The notes below the pieces were generated by a model. It ran no database searches. It had not been told where the DNA came from and saw nothing but the letters and a program-made list of their open reading frames with translations. A program made the translations under genes and the position numbers. Shown here one piece after another: positions 25,245 through 36,252 of a stretch of 64,000 nucleotides of DNA; within the stretch, counting starts at the first letter, position 1; every line of letters starts with the position of its first letter. The stretch is from Sporodiniella umbellata (Eukaryota; Mucoromycota; Mucoromycetes; Mucorales; Rhizopodaceae), in the NCBI GenBank assembly GCA_025677835.1, contig JAIXMR010000003.1:475004-539003 (forward strand), written 5' to 3'.

Positions 25245-26805
25245 ATGGCGGCGATCGAAACGCCACCACCTCCTTGGCATCGGCTGAACAAAGCCGTTGC
25301 CGACAGCTTTCTTTCAGCCATGGACGACTATTTATCCTCGATTGACAAATACCTAAGGGAAAAAGAGCTGGCTATGCACCACCCATCGGATGGCATGGAG
25401 CAACTGTTGGGGGAAGCCGAGAACGGTTTGCCTTTGTCCGATGCCTCCTTGCTCGATCCATTTTATAATGAAAATGACATGTCGCTTTTTTCTTCCACCA
25501 CGAAGGCTCCCGAAGCGCAAAACATTACTTTTCTACCTTTTATTCATTCCTCCGATACCCATGCTCACCGAAAGAAGCCAGGAAGAAAACCCAAGGGTAC
25601 TTCACCTGCAGTTCGCAAAGCACAAAATCGAGCTGCTCAAAGAGCCTTCAGAGAACGTAAAGAACGTCATGTGAGCGAACTTGAGACCCTGGTGCATGAT
25701 CTCAAACTGCAACGACAGAAAACCCAACATACTTTACGTCAACTCAAGTCTCAGATACAAGCCGACCAAACCGAAAAGTGGTACATGAGAGGTTGCATCT
25801 TGACTTTACAGTATCTCCTGCTGCTCCATCAAGTGAAAATACCGCTCCATACACCTTATCTAGAAAAGGAGTATGTTGCCAGCATCCAAGGCATCACACC
25901 CACAGCCGAAGCGGCTTACTATCAAGCCAAAACCCAGAACGACAACGCGCTGGTGGGGCTGCCTGAGGAGGAAGAAGAAGAACCGGTAGAAGAAGAGGAA
26001 TCGGAAAGCGTCCCTGAGCTACCCACCAAGATATGGCTACAAGGGCCAGAGAAAGCATTGGCCAAAGAGGAGCAAGAACGTCCGGCACTGGCGTCCAATC
26101 GAGAGGCCATTGACACCATTCGAGAATTACTCGGGCCCTTTCGATCGGGTGAGAGTGAATCCGCTCTACGTATGAAACCCACTCTACTACAACAAAGAGT
26201 ACCGCACGATCCACGGATCAATATTATTCCCCTACCTTACATGCGCGACCGGATGATTCTGTTTAGAAACCTGATTGACTTTGATAGGATCTTTAGTATG
26301 TTGATGAACGAAGCTGTCTTTTATGGGGGCGATCCCACCCTGAGTAAGAATTGGGAACTTCCCCCTCATATATTTGAAGAATTCTGGTTCTTGAGAATCA
26401 AACTGGACTCTCAGAGAGCTGCCCAATGGCGAAAGGCTCGAGGTCTGCCTGAAATACAACCAAATGACTGGAACATTCTTACAGCTCCAGCAGACACATG
26501 CCAATCCCCTTCCATCCTTGACTTTTCTACTTATTCTCCTGAAAGCCTTCTCTATGAAAACTTTTCTCGTTCGCCTCAGTCAAGAAAACCAATATACCCA
26601 CCTACACTCGGTGAGTCATTACCACCAAAAAAAAAAAAAACAAAAACAAAAAAAAAAAAAACAAAAACAATGGCTAATTCATATCTTTTTTCAAAAAAAA
26701 AAAGAAAATATCGCCAAAGGACTCATTGGGTAAGAATAAGAAGAATAATAATAATAATAAAAAACATCCCATCAAGCTTTCGATGCCTACCGCTTTTTTG
26801 TGTGA
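25245..26805 (+). CDS. bZIP transcription factor with DUF3425-like C-terminal domain
   Basis: The basic region RKAQNRAAQRAFRERKERHV (about residues 123-142) is the Yap1/Pap1-type signature, followed by a short leucine zipper (LETLVHDLKLQRQKTQHTL). The later part (about residues 320-410: INIIPLPYMRDRMILF and LPPHIFEEFWFLRI) resembles the DUF3425 domain that many fungal bZIP factors carry. The ATG follows a 36-base poly(T) tract directly. The main exon runs to 26610, where a GTGAGT donor is present. The last exon is uncertain: splicing to 26777 gives a stop at 26803-26805 and 464 aa, and a tiny extra exon near 26719 would keep the same ending. Nuclear sequence-specific regulator; target genes unknown. 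Confidence 0.8.
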
Positions 26806-26903
26806 AAAAGTTGACGCTATCTTTGACAGATTGTTTCTAACCAAGAGGAGGATTTATTGATTGAGTCAAGCAAGAGAATGCTCTCTTTTGAAATCGAGTG
26901 GTC

Positions 26904-27936
26904 TTAGACTGTTTTATACGTCGCTGTCCCCTTGACAGCAAGGTATCCCTGATCGTTGGTGATCCATACTTCATATTTGTTACTGTGGGGTATCTTTCGA
27001 CCCCACATGTTGAGCTGACGGTTGACATATAAAGGCGCTAAACATCTATACTCAAACGAGTCGAGCTGCTCCTTTGATAACTTGTGATTTCTAAGCAACT
27101 CCAGTAACAGAGTGCCACTCAGAGGGCCATGCACTAAACATGCTGGATGTTTTTCGATTTCCGTAGCATACACATGATCATAATGAATCTTGTGTGAGTT
27201 GAAAGTAAGTGCAGAGTATCGGAATAAGAGAATACTACTGGGAACAAGGCTTGAGGAGAAATCTGGCGTTTTGTTCACTAATGAAAAAAAAATTAAAAAT
27301 TAAAAAGAGAGAGAAGGTCCAATCGATGTCTTTACTTGTGATTCCATTCGAGCTGCTTGCTGGCTTTATTTGCTCACAGAGATAGACAAGACATCTCTGT
27401 TCTCTCATAGACCAACCTTGGTGATTATAGATATCCTTGTTGAGCCAAACAATCGCTGATTCCCCATGCTTTCCTTCTTTAAAATCCACTTTAGCCAGCT
27501 TGGTTTTCATCTCAATCTTATCCCCCACCTTGAGAGGGTTAGCCACATTCCATTTAAACCCTGCCCCTCCCCACAGCCGCTGCGAAAAAGGCTTTGGAGG
27601 GAAAAATTCACGTTCGTATCCATCCAAGGCCAGGTCCTCTTCTTGACTTTGCGGTGGAAAGTACACATGGTGCCAAGCAGGGGGTAGCGCCTTTGGGTCG
27701 TACAGGGAGCCTAACGTTTTCGACAGCAACTCAAGACGTGAGCCAGTAATGGTATCATGCGTGATCATTGTCTGCTTTTTGTTGTCTTCTTCCCAACTTT
27801 GGACCAGCGCTCTCGTACTGCTGTACAAACACTTTGGATGAGCTGCATTGCTTTCAATCACCACATAATTCTGCCCGGTTGAACGAAATACTCTCGTTCC
27901 TTTTTGAAACCACAGTAGTCTGCGACAAAACGGCAT
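26904..27936 (-). CDS. mitochondrial hotdog-fold acyl-thioester dehydratase (Htd2-like)
   Basis: Exons 27936-27336 and 27277-26904 give 324 aa. The fold is visible as two hotdog halves: the first with FSQRLWGGAGFKWNVANPL, the second with HKIHYDHVYATEIE and CLVHGPLSGTLLLELL, the latter being the MaoC-type hydratase motif. Fungal Htd2 is the 3-hydroxyacyl-thioester dehydratase of mitochondrial fatty-acid synthesis; related fungal proteins are annotated as mesaconyl-C4-CoA hydratases, so the exact substrate is open. The start MPFCRRLLWFQKGTR is basic and hydrophobic like a presequence. The frame is open upstream of this ATG but offers no other ATG, and an AAG acceptor lies just before it, so an extra 5' exon is possible. 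Confidence 0.82.
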
Positions 27937-28447
27937 CTTCTTTAGTGAAATCACTCGCTGAATCTTTTTGCACCCTCTCAACCACGGCTGTCGGAGATTA
28001 GCCTCAGCAGATGGCCTGGAATTTATATCTATATCTATATATATATCTATATATATATAGATATAAAAAAGGGCCGTGAAAGGATTTTGATATCTCTTTG
28101 AACGCTTGTGCTTTCCAAGACTACTTTTATTCTGAGAAAAAAAGTCACATAGAATCTATACATTCACGTATGACAGGTGAGGTAATTTGTTGCTTAGTCT
28201 AAACGCGCTATTAGTTTCTTGAAGAGGGATATATTCTTTCAATTCATCATCCAACTTGAATCCCCCCCCCTACCAAAACAACAAACCCTTTACAATCAAA
28301 ACTTAACAACTAAAAGAGAGCGAAACCATTATTTATAAAAAGTAAACCCCTCCTCCCTTGCCAAAAAAAAAAAAAAAAAAGTTTAGCTATGAGAGATTTA
28401 TTTTTGTCAATAAAACTTGGTCCTAGAACGATACTTTTTTTATTTCC

Positions 28448-28487
<40 letters not shown>

Positions 28488-28492
28488 CTCAG
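27937..28492. promoter_or_regulatory. divergent promoter region with TATATC repeat
   Basis: Between the Htd2-like gene (minus) and ETT1 (plus). A palindromic-looking run of TATATC/GATATA units spans about 28023-28066. C-rich (28261-28270) and poly(A) tracts (28362-28380) and a 47-base poly(T) tract (about 28450-28488) end right at the ETT1 ATG. Confidence 0.5.
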
Positions 28493-29758
28493 ATGTCTAA
28501 AAGAACCAACGACGATACATTACAAGAAAATAGCAAACGTAGCAAGATCGAAGGGCATGTTCCCGAATGTTCCAGTGAGGATTGTTTGGGATGCGATATT
28601 GGCGAAGTAGAGATTTCCTTTACCAGCAATACCGATGACGGACAGCTTGAGGAGACACAACCAACAGCCCAAGAACTTCTTGTGATGGCGATAGAAGAGT
28701 CAAAAGAAAAACAAGATGATATGGCACGTAGGTTATTCGATATGGCTTTAGAAAAATTCAAAGAGGAAGAGCCTGAAAATCACGTTGGTTATGCTTGTTG
28801 CTTGATCGAATTGGGTAAAGCTATCAACGTAGAAGAAAGCGCCAAAGAAGGGCTTGATCTATTAAAAAGTGAAATCAAGAAAAACCCCGAGAGTACAGAA
28901 CTAAAGCTCAAGCTGGCCTATGCGAGTATGGTACTTGCCAACGGTTTACGTAAACAAAAGGCAGCCATCTTTGCCACTCAAGAAGCAGCCCTTGAGCAGG
29001 AAGATGTGGATACCGAAGCGTACGATGAACTTCTAGCCAAACAACACGTCACAAAGGAGGAAATCAAATGGTATCAGGAAGCAATAGACTATGCGCGTGA
29101 TGCATCCAAAAAAGCCACGGAAGAAAATGCAACCTCAGATCTTCAAACGGTGATTAACGAATTTAGAACATACAGTCTTTCTTTAGATTTAGATGTACAA
29201 AAAGAGCACGCTTCAGTGGTGATTCAGACTACAATTGACCTTATTCAGCAAATGCCCGATTACAATAATAACTGGGAGCTGATCACTATATGGGCTTCTT
29301 GTCTTGCTCATCAGGAAAAAGTACTAGATAAGTCTCACGATAGAATCCAAACCATAAAGAAAGCCATCGACATGGCAAACAAAGCCAACGAGCTCCATGT
29401 TGCCAAATTGTCAAAGGAGCACCCATTTATGTGCGAACTGGTAATCATCCTCCCATGACTTTCATTCGACTGAGATTTTCTTGTCTTTATAGATCGCTGG
29501 TCTTTATATGACACAATCTGGTTTAACACAGGATGAAGATGAAGCTATTGACTTGTACGATCAAGCCGTCAAAGGTTTCAGAAGAGCCCTGGAGTTAGCA
29601 CCGGGTAAATTCAAATGGATCTATACCAACTTTACTCGCTAACTTGCACTCTTCCTATAGAAAAAGTAGAGCTGATTGAAATGCTAAAGGTACTTGGAGA
29701 TATAAACGGTGATAAGGACCTGGGTGAAGACGAGAACGATATTGATTCTGATAATTAA
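28493..29758 (+). CDS. ETT1: enhancer of translation termination 1 (Ett1/Nro1)
   Basis: Exons 28493-29440, 29493-29604 and 29661-29758 give 385 aa. The protein starts with a basic nuclear-type segment (NSKRSKIEG), then a long all-helical region built of TPR-like repeats, for instance ARRLFDMALEKFKEEEPEN and VGYACCLIELGKA, and ends in an acidic tail (EDENDIDSDN). This architecture and the sequence match fungal Ett1/Nro1. Yeast Ett1 promotes translation termination, and fission-yeast Nro1 inhibits the prolyl hydroxylase Ofd1 in oxygen sensing. Ofd1 relatives hydroxylate uS12, whose gene also lies in this window (5656-6413). That functional link is established knowledge from other fungi; the proximity here may be chance. 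Confidence 0.85.
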
Positions 29759-29825
29759 AGCCATTTCTTTTCAGTCTTTCTCTCACAAAACAATGTGTGA
29801 TCTTTATTACTCGAGTCATCCTAAA

Positions 29826-30045
29826 TCAAACCCACAAAAAAAGTATTTCATAGATGGCATATCCTAAAGATGCTTTGATTGAGTCTTTGATACCACGGCC
29901 TTTTGATACGGCTTCTTTATAAACACAGCAAATATGTTTGACGGTGAAAAATGTCATCACTAAAACCACCAAAAAGAAAGAGATTTGCTTTCATGATACC
30001 ACTAAAAGTTATCTCCTCTTGACAACACTTTTGTACTCTCGACAT
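29826..30045 (-). CDS. possible 56-aa single-pass membrane protein
   Basis: A three-codon exon (30045-30037, Met-Ser-Arg) splices by a 49-nt GT-AG intron to 29987-29826. The result is a hydrophobic segment (ISFFLVVLVMTFF) followed by a charged, helix-friendly half (KEAVSKGRGIKDSIKASLGY) and a stop. The pattern, size and intron length are gene-like and similar to KSH1 in this window. I do not recognise a family. Transcript data would decide. Confidence 0.35.
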
Positions 30046-30167
30046 GTCAAAAGTCCGCATTATGATCAAATTCAGTCTAAGGGGAGGGGGGGGGGGTAAA
30101 ACTCACTTTTCACAATGGTACAATGTCTTTCCCAACACTTGGCAAAGCTTTTATATATCCGGTCAGG

Positions 30168-30776
30168 TTTTTGAGGAAACTTGGTCTCTTTTTGGCAGCT
30201 ATATCATAGAGTACTATTTAGTGTTGGTATGAGTTATAAAGCTTAACCAATCATATTCTATAATTATCTATTTTTGAACTTTATTATTAGAATAACCTTT
30301 GTTTTTTTCAGAAAATTGAATATTCAGAATAATACAAAACACATCATGGAGAATATAAATGAAACAGTGAAAAAACGAATATCTAAGAATACGTTTTATA
30401 GTGACTTAAAAAACAAAGATTATTCGGGAATATTAAATATATGTAATTTTATAGAATACGATTGGTTAAGCTTTATAACTCATACCAACACTAAATAGTA
30501 CTCTATGATATAGCTGCAATTTTTTTTTTACTACGCTTTCTTTTTCTACACAGAGTAATTTCTAAACAAAAGAAGCTTTTTATAAAAATAAACAATAAAG
30601 CGCTCAATGATATTGAAGACGTGAGTATTAACTATCATTTAACTTTGTTTATTATCACTAACTCTTTTGCAGGAGCTGAACAAGAGCAAAAAGAAGACTA
30701 AGAAAAGAAAGGTAAGTTAGACTTCAAGTAACTTTCTACGTGTCATTAACGCTACCGTCTACAACAGAGATCAGTA
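30168..30776 (+). pseudogene. truncated inverted copy of the gene at 33765-35720, interrupted by an inverted-repeat element
   Basis: 30518-30776 is a near-identical reverse copy of 35485-35795: the same exon 1, intron 1, exon 2 and intron 2 of the acidic-tail gene, up to the first bases of exon 3. It lacks about 11 bases of leader and about 44 bases that include the start codon, so it cannot make the protein. 30168-30194 also matches promoter DNA at about 35896-35922 in reverse. Between these two matching pieces sits the 323-bp element 30195-30517 in place of about 100 bases. The copy points inward, toward the intact gene. Confidence 0.85.
30195..30517. mobile_element. 323-bp MITE-like element with 72-bp terminal inverted repeats
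   Basis: The left arm 30195-30266 (starting GCAGCTATATCATAGAG) and right arm 30446-30517 (ending in its reverse complement) pair over about 72 bases with very few mismatches; the 180-bp centre is AT-rich. The central stretch holds an open frame of about 50 codons without recognisable homology, probably chance. No clear target-site duplication is visible. Size and ends fit a non-autonomous DNA transposon. Transcribed, it would form a long hairpin. Confidence 0.8.
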
Positions 30777-30930
30777 GCCGACAGCAACATTGGAAAAAAG
30801 AGAAAGAATTTTCTAGGCATATATTTAATCTGGTCTAAAAAACTAGGAGTAAATGCCATTGCTCATTAGCAACATTTTCCAGCAATACTTACTAACTTAA
30901 TTATAGTTCTCACTTTCTGGAATACAATCC

Positions 30931-32609
30931 GAGTATACTTCAGAGATAAAGCGCATTCGTTTAAGTTTTTTTGGCCATTGACAAGAGCTTAATATCGAGT
31001 CGAAGGTCTAGATTTGTACTAAGCACTATGCTTAGTGTGCTTATTCTTTGAAGTATGCTATCCCTGCGTTTGTGTCAAAGCTGGTAGATGTATAAGATGA
31101 TGGTCTTTTCTCAAAACACGCTAGATTCGCTGTCTACTATATTTGCTTAGTAGGCTGGCTTTGACACAACGCGAAGCGTTCTCTAGCTGAAAAAAAAAAA
31201 AGATAAGTACTAAACACATAGAACATGTCCGTTGTGAGCTAAACATATGCAATATATTCATTAGGTTGACATGCTTTATACTGCGACCTGAGCATACTTT
31301 AGAGATAAAGCGCATTCGTTTAAGTTTTTTTGGCCATTGACAAGAGCTTAATATCGAGTCGAAGGTCTAGATTTGTACTAAGCACTATGCTTAGTGTGCT
31401 TATTCTTTGAAGTATGCTATCCCTGCGTTTGTGTCAAAGCTGGTAGATGTATAAGATGATGGTCTTTTCTCAAAACACGCTAGATTCGCTGTCTACTATA
31501 TTTGCTTAGTAGGCTGGCTTTGACACAACGCGAAGCGTTCTCTAGCTGAAAAAAAAAAAAAGATAAGTACTAAACACATAGAACATGTCCGTTGTGAGCT
31601 AAACATATGCAATATATTCATTAGGTTGACATGCTTTATACTGCGACCTGAGCATACTTTAGAGATAAAGCGCATTCGTTTAAGTTTTTTTGGCCATTGA
31701 CAAGAGCTTAATATCGAGTCGAAGGTCTAGATTTGTACTAAGCACTATGCTTAGTGTGCTTATTCTTTGAAGTATGCTATCCCTGCGTTTGTGTCAAAGC
31801 TGGTAGATGTATAAGATGATGGTCTTTTCTCAAAACACGCTAGATTCGCTGTCTACTATATTTGCTTAGTAGGCTGGCTTTGACACAACGCGAAGCGTTC
31901 TCTAGCTGAAAAAAAAAAAAGATAAGTACTAAACACATAGAACATGTCCGTTGTGAGCTAAACATATGCAATATATTCATTAGGTTGACATGCTTTATAC
32001 TGCGACCTGAGCATACTTTAGAGATAAAGCGCATTCGTTTAAGTTTTTTTGGCCATTGACAAGAGCTTAATATCGAGTCGAAGGTCTAGATTTGTACTAA
32101 GCACTATGCTTAGTGTGCTTATTCTTTGAAGTATGCTATCCCTGCGTTTGTGTCAAAGCTGGTAGATGTATAAGATGATGGTCTTTTCTCAAAACACGCT
32201 AGATTCGCTGTCTACTATATTTGCTTAGTAGGCTGGCTTTGACACAACGCGAAGCGTTCTCTAGCTGAAAAAAAAAAAAGATAAGTACTAAACACATAGA
32301 ACATGTCCGTTGTGAGCTAAACATATGCAATATATTCATTAGGTTGACATGCTTTATACTGCGACCTGAGCATACTTTAGAGATAAAGCGCATTCGTTTA
32401 AGTTTTTTTGGCCATTGACAAGAGCTTAATATCGAGTCGAAGGTCTAGATTTGTACTAAGCACTATGCTTAGTGTGCTTATTCTTTGAAGTATGCTATCC
32501 CTGCGTTTGTGTCAAAGCTGGTAGATGTATAAGATGATGGTCTTTTCTCAAAACACGCTAGATTCGCTGTCTACTATATTTGCTTAGTAGGCTGGCTTTG
32601 ACACAACGC
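30931..32609. repeat. 359-bp tandem satellite, about 4.6 copies
   Basis: The anchor GCGCATTCG recurs at 30951, 31310, 31670, 32029 and 32388, so the period is 359-360 bases; the one-base change is in a poly(A) run. Units are almost identical, so the array is young or homogenised. Each unit contains an inverted pair GTTTGTGTCAAAGC / GCTTTGACACAAC about 95 bases apart and a shorter hairpin AAGCAC...GTGCTT. The last unit stops exactly at the end of the second arm (32609). The first unit starts with a few substitutions. A recurring 64-codon minus-strand frame in the units is a by-product of the repeat. Confidence 0.95.
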
Positions 32610-33764
32610 AATTAACTGATTCAATTCAAGCTGCAGGAACAGTGTATTTGTTTTGATTGCACTGACAGCCTTAATGTTGCAGTGGTTTCAATTCTTATCG
32701 ACAGTTTTTAAAACGCTCGTGATAATCTAGGAAATATCATTATTTAAAAATATAAAGAAATACAACAAGTTATCCTCAAAATATAATAGCTACGGTTACA
32801 TATAACCTATACGTTATAATAAACGACTCCAAAACACATACATATCAAATTTGAATTTTAGGTAACACTAGGATTGAGTATAGCATGAGGGATACAACTA
32901 AAGTTATTGGGAAAAAAAAAACTAGAAACTCGGATTGCCAACAAAGTTTTTTTTTTGTCGAAGCATGAGAACTACGTTATCGATTATTGTTATTTTTCAA
33001 ATTTTGGAGACATTATAATGAGACGCGTCTCAATTTTGATGAAGTCTTTGTAGGTTTTGATCCTTTTCTTTTTCTTAAATATATGATCTAGGCAAGTAAC
33101 TTCAATTCTTCTGGAATCTTGTTCTCTTTTAAAGAATCCTAGGCTAAAACAAAAAGTCATATTCCAGAATTTCTCCTTATTTTTGAAAATAATCTATAAT
33201 TTAGAATTAACATATCTAACGAAACATCTGGTTCTATGAAGCATAGGACGTTTCTCAATGCTGAGCCAAATATCGAAGACAAGAGAAAGATTGCTATTAG
33301 TGCGAAAATGTTGAAATAAAATAGTAGCAAACATTGATTTCTATTTGGAAATATTTAGCTGTTTTGATATAGATGATAAGTCGTGACAATTTAGAAAAGT
33401 ATATTCGCACAAACACAGAACCTCATGTGGTGGAGTAAAACTAAAATCTACATTAATTTTTTTAGCGTGGTAATCTCGTTATGAGAGAAGATGCGCTCCT
33501 CAAGTGGTGTTCTGTTCAATGGTTGCAATCATTGAGCACCTTTTGTTGCCATTTTGAAATTGATAGGGCAGAATTATGTGCTGTAGCATCGTTCAAAAGA
33601 CGAATAGACAATTAAAGAACAATAAAATTTGATGTTGCTGTATTTAGGCATTTTTCTTTTTATATTTATAGGTTCCTTTAACAAATAATATACATACAAG
33701 TTTCATTACTTCGAACTCAAACATGATATAGATCTTCTCCTTACCGGTATCAGCGTCAACAGTA
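32610..33764. other. AT-rich filler, no gene seen
   Basis: 1.15 kb between the satellite and the stop codon of the acidic-tail gene. No ORF, splice chain or repeat was recognised. It includes short poly(A)/poly(T) runs. Confidence 0.5.
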
Positions 33765-35720
33765 TCATCGCCTTTCAAAATTTTCATTTTCATTCTCTCT
33801 TCCTTCATCCTTTTCTTTTTCATCCTTTTCTTCTTCATCTTTTTCTACTTTTTCTTCTTCTTCATCGTCTTCATCACTATCTTCTTCTTCATCGTCTTCA
33901 TCACTATCTTCTTCACTATCTTCTTCATCATCTTCTTCATCATCTTCTTCATCATCTTCTTCACCTTCTTCTTCATCATCATCTTCACCTTCTTCGTCGT
34001 CATCTTCACTGTCTTTTTTCGACGGCCAAACCATTGCACGAACAGCTACTTTTTCTCCCTTTTCTTTGTTGTTGAGAATGTCGTTCATCTTGACTACTGT
34101 TTTGCAGAGACTATTTTCTTTTATTGTCTTTTTCAGCGAGAGACACAGGCTCTACGAAATAAAATTAAAGTAAATAATCACTCGACTGTCGTCTAGAAGC
34201 CAAACATTTTACCTTAGTCTTCTCTAGGCAGCTTATCAGTTTTTTAATACCATTTTCTTGTACAGATTTATATGTTGTGGGAAACGAAATTGTTTCAATG
34301 GTTTCCAACATATAAAAGTCTTCAACTTTTTTCAAGGTTGATAAATGGCACTCGAAACCCATTATTTGAACAATTGGGACTGAGACTGCTGAGGGGGGAA
34401 TGCCAGAAAGAAGAAGATCGTTCAAATGATACTTTGTGATAGTAACTTGTTTGAGTTTATCGTTATAAAGTTTACTAGGGATTGTCTTTTGGGCAAACTC
34501 GCCAACACTGAGATCAGATCGCTTTGTGTTGGCACAGAACAAGATACGGAGGTCAATCTTCATTTCAATTTTTTCGTAAGTTTTGGCTTTTTTTGGAACA
34601 GTATCACCCCAGTGGAGACATAGCCCGCTATTAGAGAAGGTTTCCTCGAATACATATGACCAAAATTTAACCACAAAATCTTGTTCTGAGTAAAGTTTGA
34701 CATTTTGTGGCTTGAAAAGGTAACTCTTGAAAAGATGTATCTCGAGAATATATCTGTAAATATTGATATATTTTCTTTCTATATTGTTCACCGGGCAAAA
34801 CGAGCTTAGTGACTTCAAGAGCTTTCTCATGCCTTCAATCAAGACGGATTTGCTCTATTTTGCGAATATCAAGTTAGTTATATTTATGATAGAAATAGAT
34901 GTACACCAGAAGGATTAAACCCGTTCTTATATTGCCTTTGCACTGTTCTTCAGCGTTTTTTTTTCTTTTCTTTTTTTTTTTTGGTAGAAATAGCAAAATA
35001 AGCACACCATTATATCCTCAAAGTGCAAAAGCAATTCAAAAACGATTTTGAACAAATCAAATTAATCAAGCTTACCTTTTTTTCAAATGTTTCAATTATA
35101 TTAATTTTAGGGGCAGTAAGCTCAAGAGGAGCAGTACTACACAGGCTTCTTAAATAAAGTTTCAAATCATCTGAAAACATAATAGCATGTGAGCCCTTGC
35201 TCTGGTCTGTCATATCAAGAATATAGTTTTTTGTGATGCTTAAAATAAAAAATAAAAGATGAGGTAAACATAAGGATCACAATACAAATCTCAATGCACA
35301 TGTACGTACATATCAAAATATTTGGCTTTCTTGCCTTTGTTTGTGTTTTCAAAGCGATTTAAAAACTGTATAGCAGGGTTACTTGTTGTAATAGCCTAGC
35401 AAAAAGAAACACATAAGCTTATGAATAGGCATTTTGTGAATGACCTTTTTTTTCTTAGTAACGCCACTAGTTTCGCCAAATTGTCTCTGTTGTAGACGGT
35501 AGCGTTAATGACACGTAGAAAGTTACTTGAAGTCTAACTTACCTTTCTTTTCTTAGTCTTCTTTTTGCTCTTGTTCAGCTCCTGCAAAAGAGTTAGTGAT
35601 AATAAACAAAGTTAAATGATAGTTAATACTCACGTCTTCAATATCATTGAGCGCTTTATTGTTTATTTTTATAAAAAGCTTCTTTTGTTTATCAATCAAT
35701 TTTTTTGCTTCTTTTGTCAT
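33765..35720 (-). CDS. unknown fungal repeat-family protein with extreme acidic tail
   Basis: Seven exons chain on the minus strand: 35720-35634, 35581-35543, 35486-35445, 35395-35310, 35238-35076, 34854-34213 and 34151-33765, giving 481 aa. The N-terminus is Lys-rich (MTKEAKKLIDKQKKLF, ELNKSKKKTKKRK). The large exon resembles in style the many lineage-specific Mucoromycota proteins with blocks like FWSYVFEETFSNSG and KIEMKIDLRILF followed by a GEFAQK-type segment; their function is unknown. The tail is about 75 residues of nearly pure Asp/Glu (DDEEGEDDDEEEGEEDDEED and onward), as in histone-binding or nuclear proteins. A broken inverted copy of its 5' end lies 5 kb away, so this gene belongs to a mobile or recombining island. 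The family guess is impression only. Confidence 0.7.
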
Positions 35721-35795
35721 GGTAAAATAGGATATAGAAATTACTCTGTGTGACTAGGATGTAGAAAAAGAAAGCGTAGTAAAAAAAAATTAGTG

Positions 35796-36252
35796 AAAAA
35801 GAAACCAGTGCTTAAATAAGCTTAAATTTTAAACTCAAGTTACCAAGTCGAAAGAATGACCAATTGGGCTTTAAACAAATGCCTGGATAGTGTTCAAAAA
35901 AAGAGACCAAGTTTCCTCAAAAAAGTACCCAATTGATGGTGAAAGTACTGCTTCTTTTTTCGTCCAGTTCTTAGGCCATTTAATATACCATCCAATAGCC
36001 AAAAAGTCCAAATCGTAAAGTCAAACTGTCTGGTTTAAATTTTCGAAAAAAAAAACACATTCTAGTGGAAAACAAAATTGTCTAATAAACTTTTTAAACC
36101 GTCTAATTTTAGAGTAAAAAACTGTAACACAACCATAGTATATCTGCCCTGTACGAGTGTAAAAACGCATTTAGAACTCAGGGCATTAAACTTCAAAGAA
36201 GTGAAAAAAAAGTTTTCTTACTACCTTTCTATCTTTTAAGCTTGCTATTGTA
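35796..36252. promoter_or_regulatory. divergent promoter region
   Basis: Lies between the acidic-tail gene (minus, start 35720) and the gene at 36253 (plus). About 35896-35922 is the part repeated in inverse at 30168-30194. No other structure seen. Confidence 0.4.

Noticed and set aside
31121..32393. Repeated 64-codon minus-strand ORF in the satellite
   Set aside because: It exists only because the 359-bp unit is repeated; its middle is the poly(A) run and no motif is present.
30931..32609. CRISPR array
   Set aside because: Repeats are 359 bp long and directly abutting, without spacers, in a eukaryotic genome.
33845..34039. Met/Lys-repeat minus frame
   Set aside because: It is the out-of-frame reading of the GAA/GAT repeat that encodes the acidic tail.
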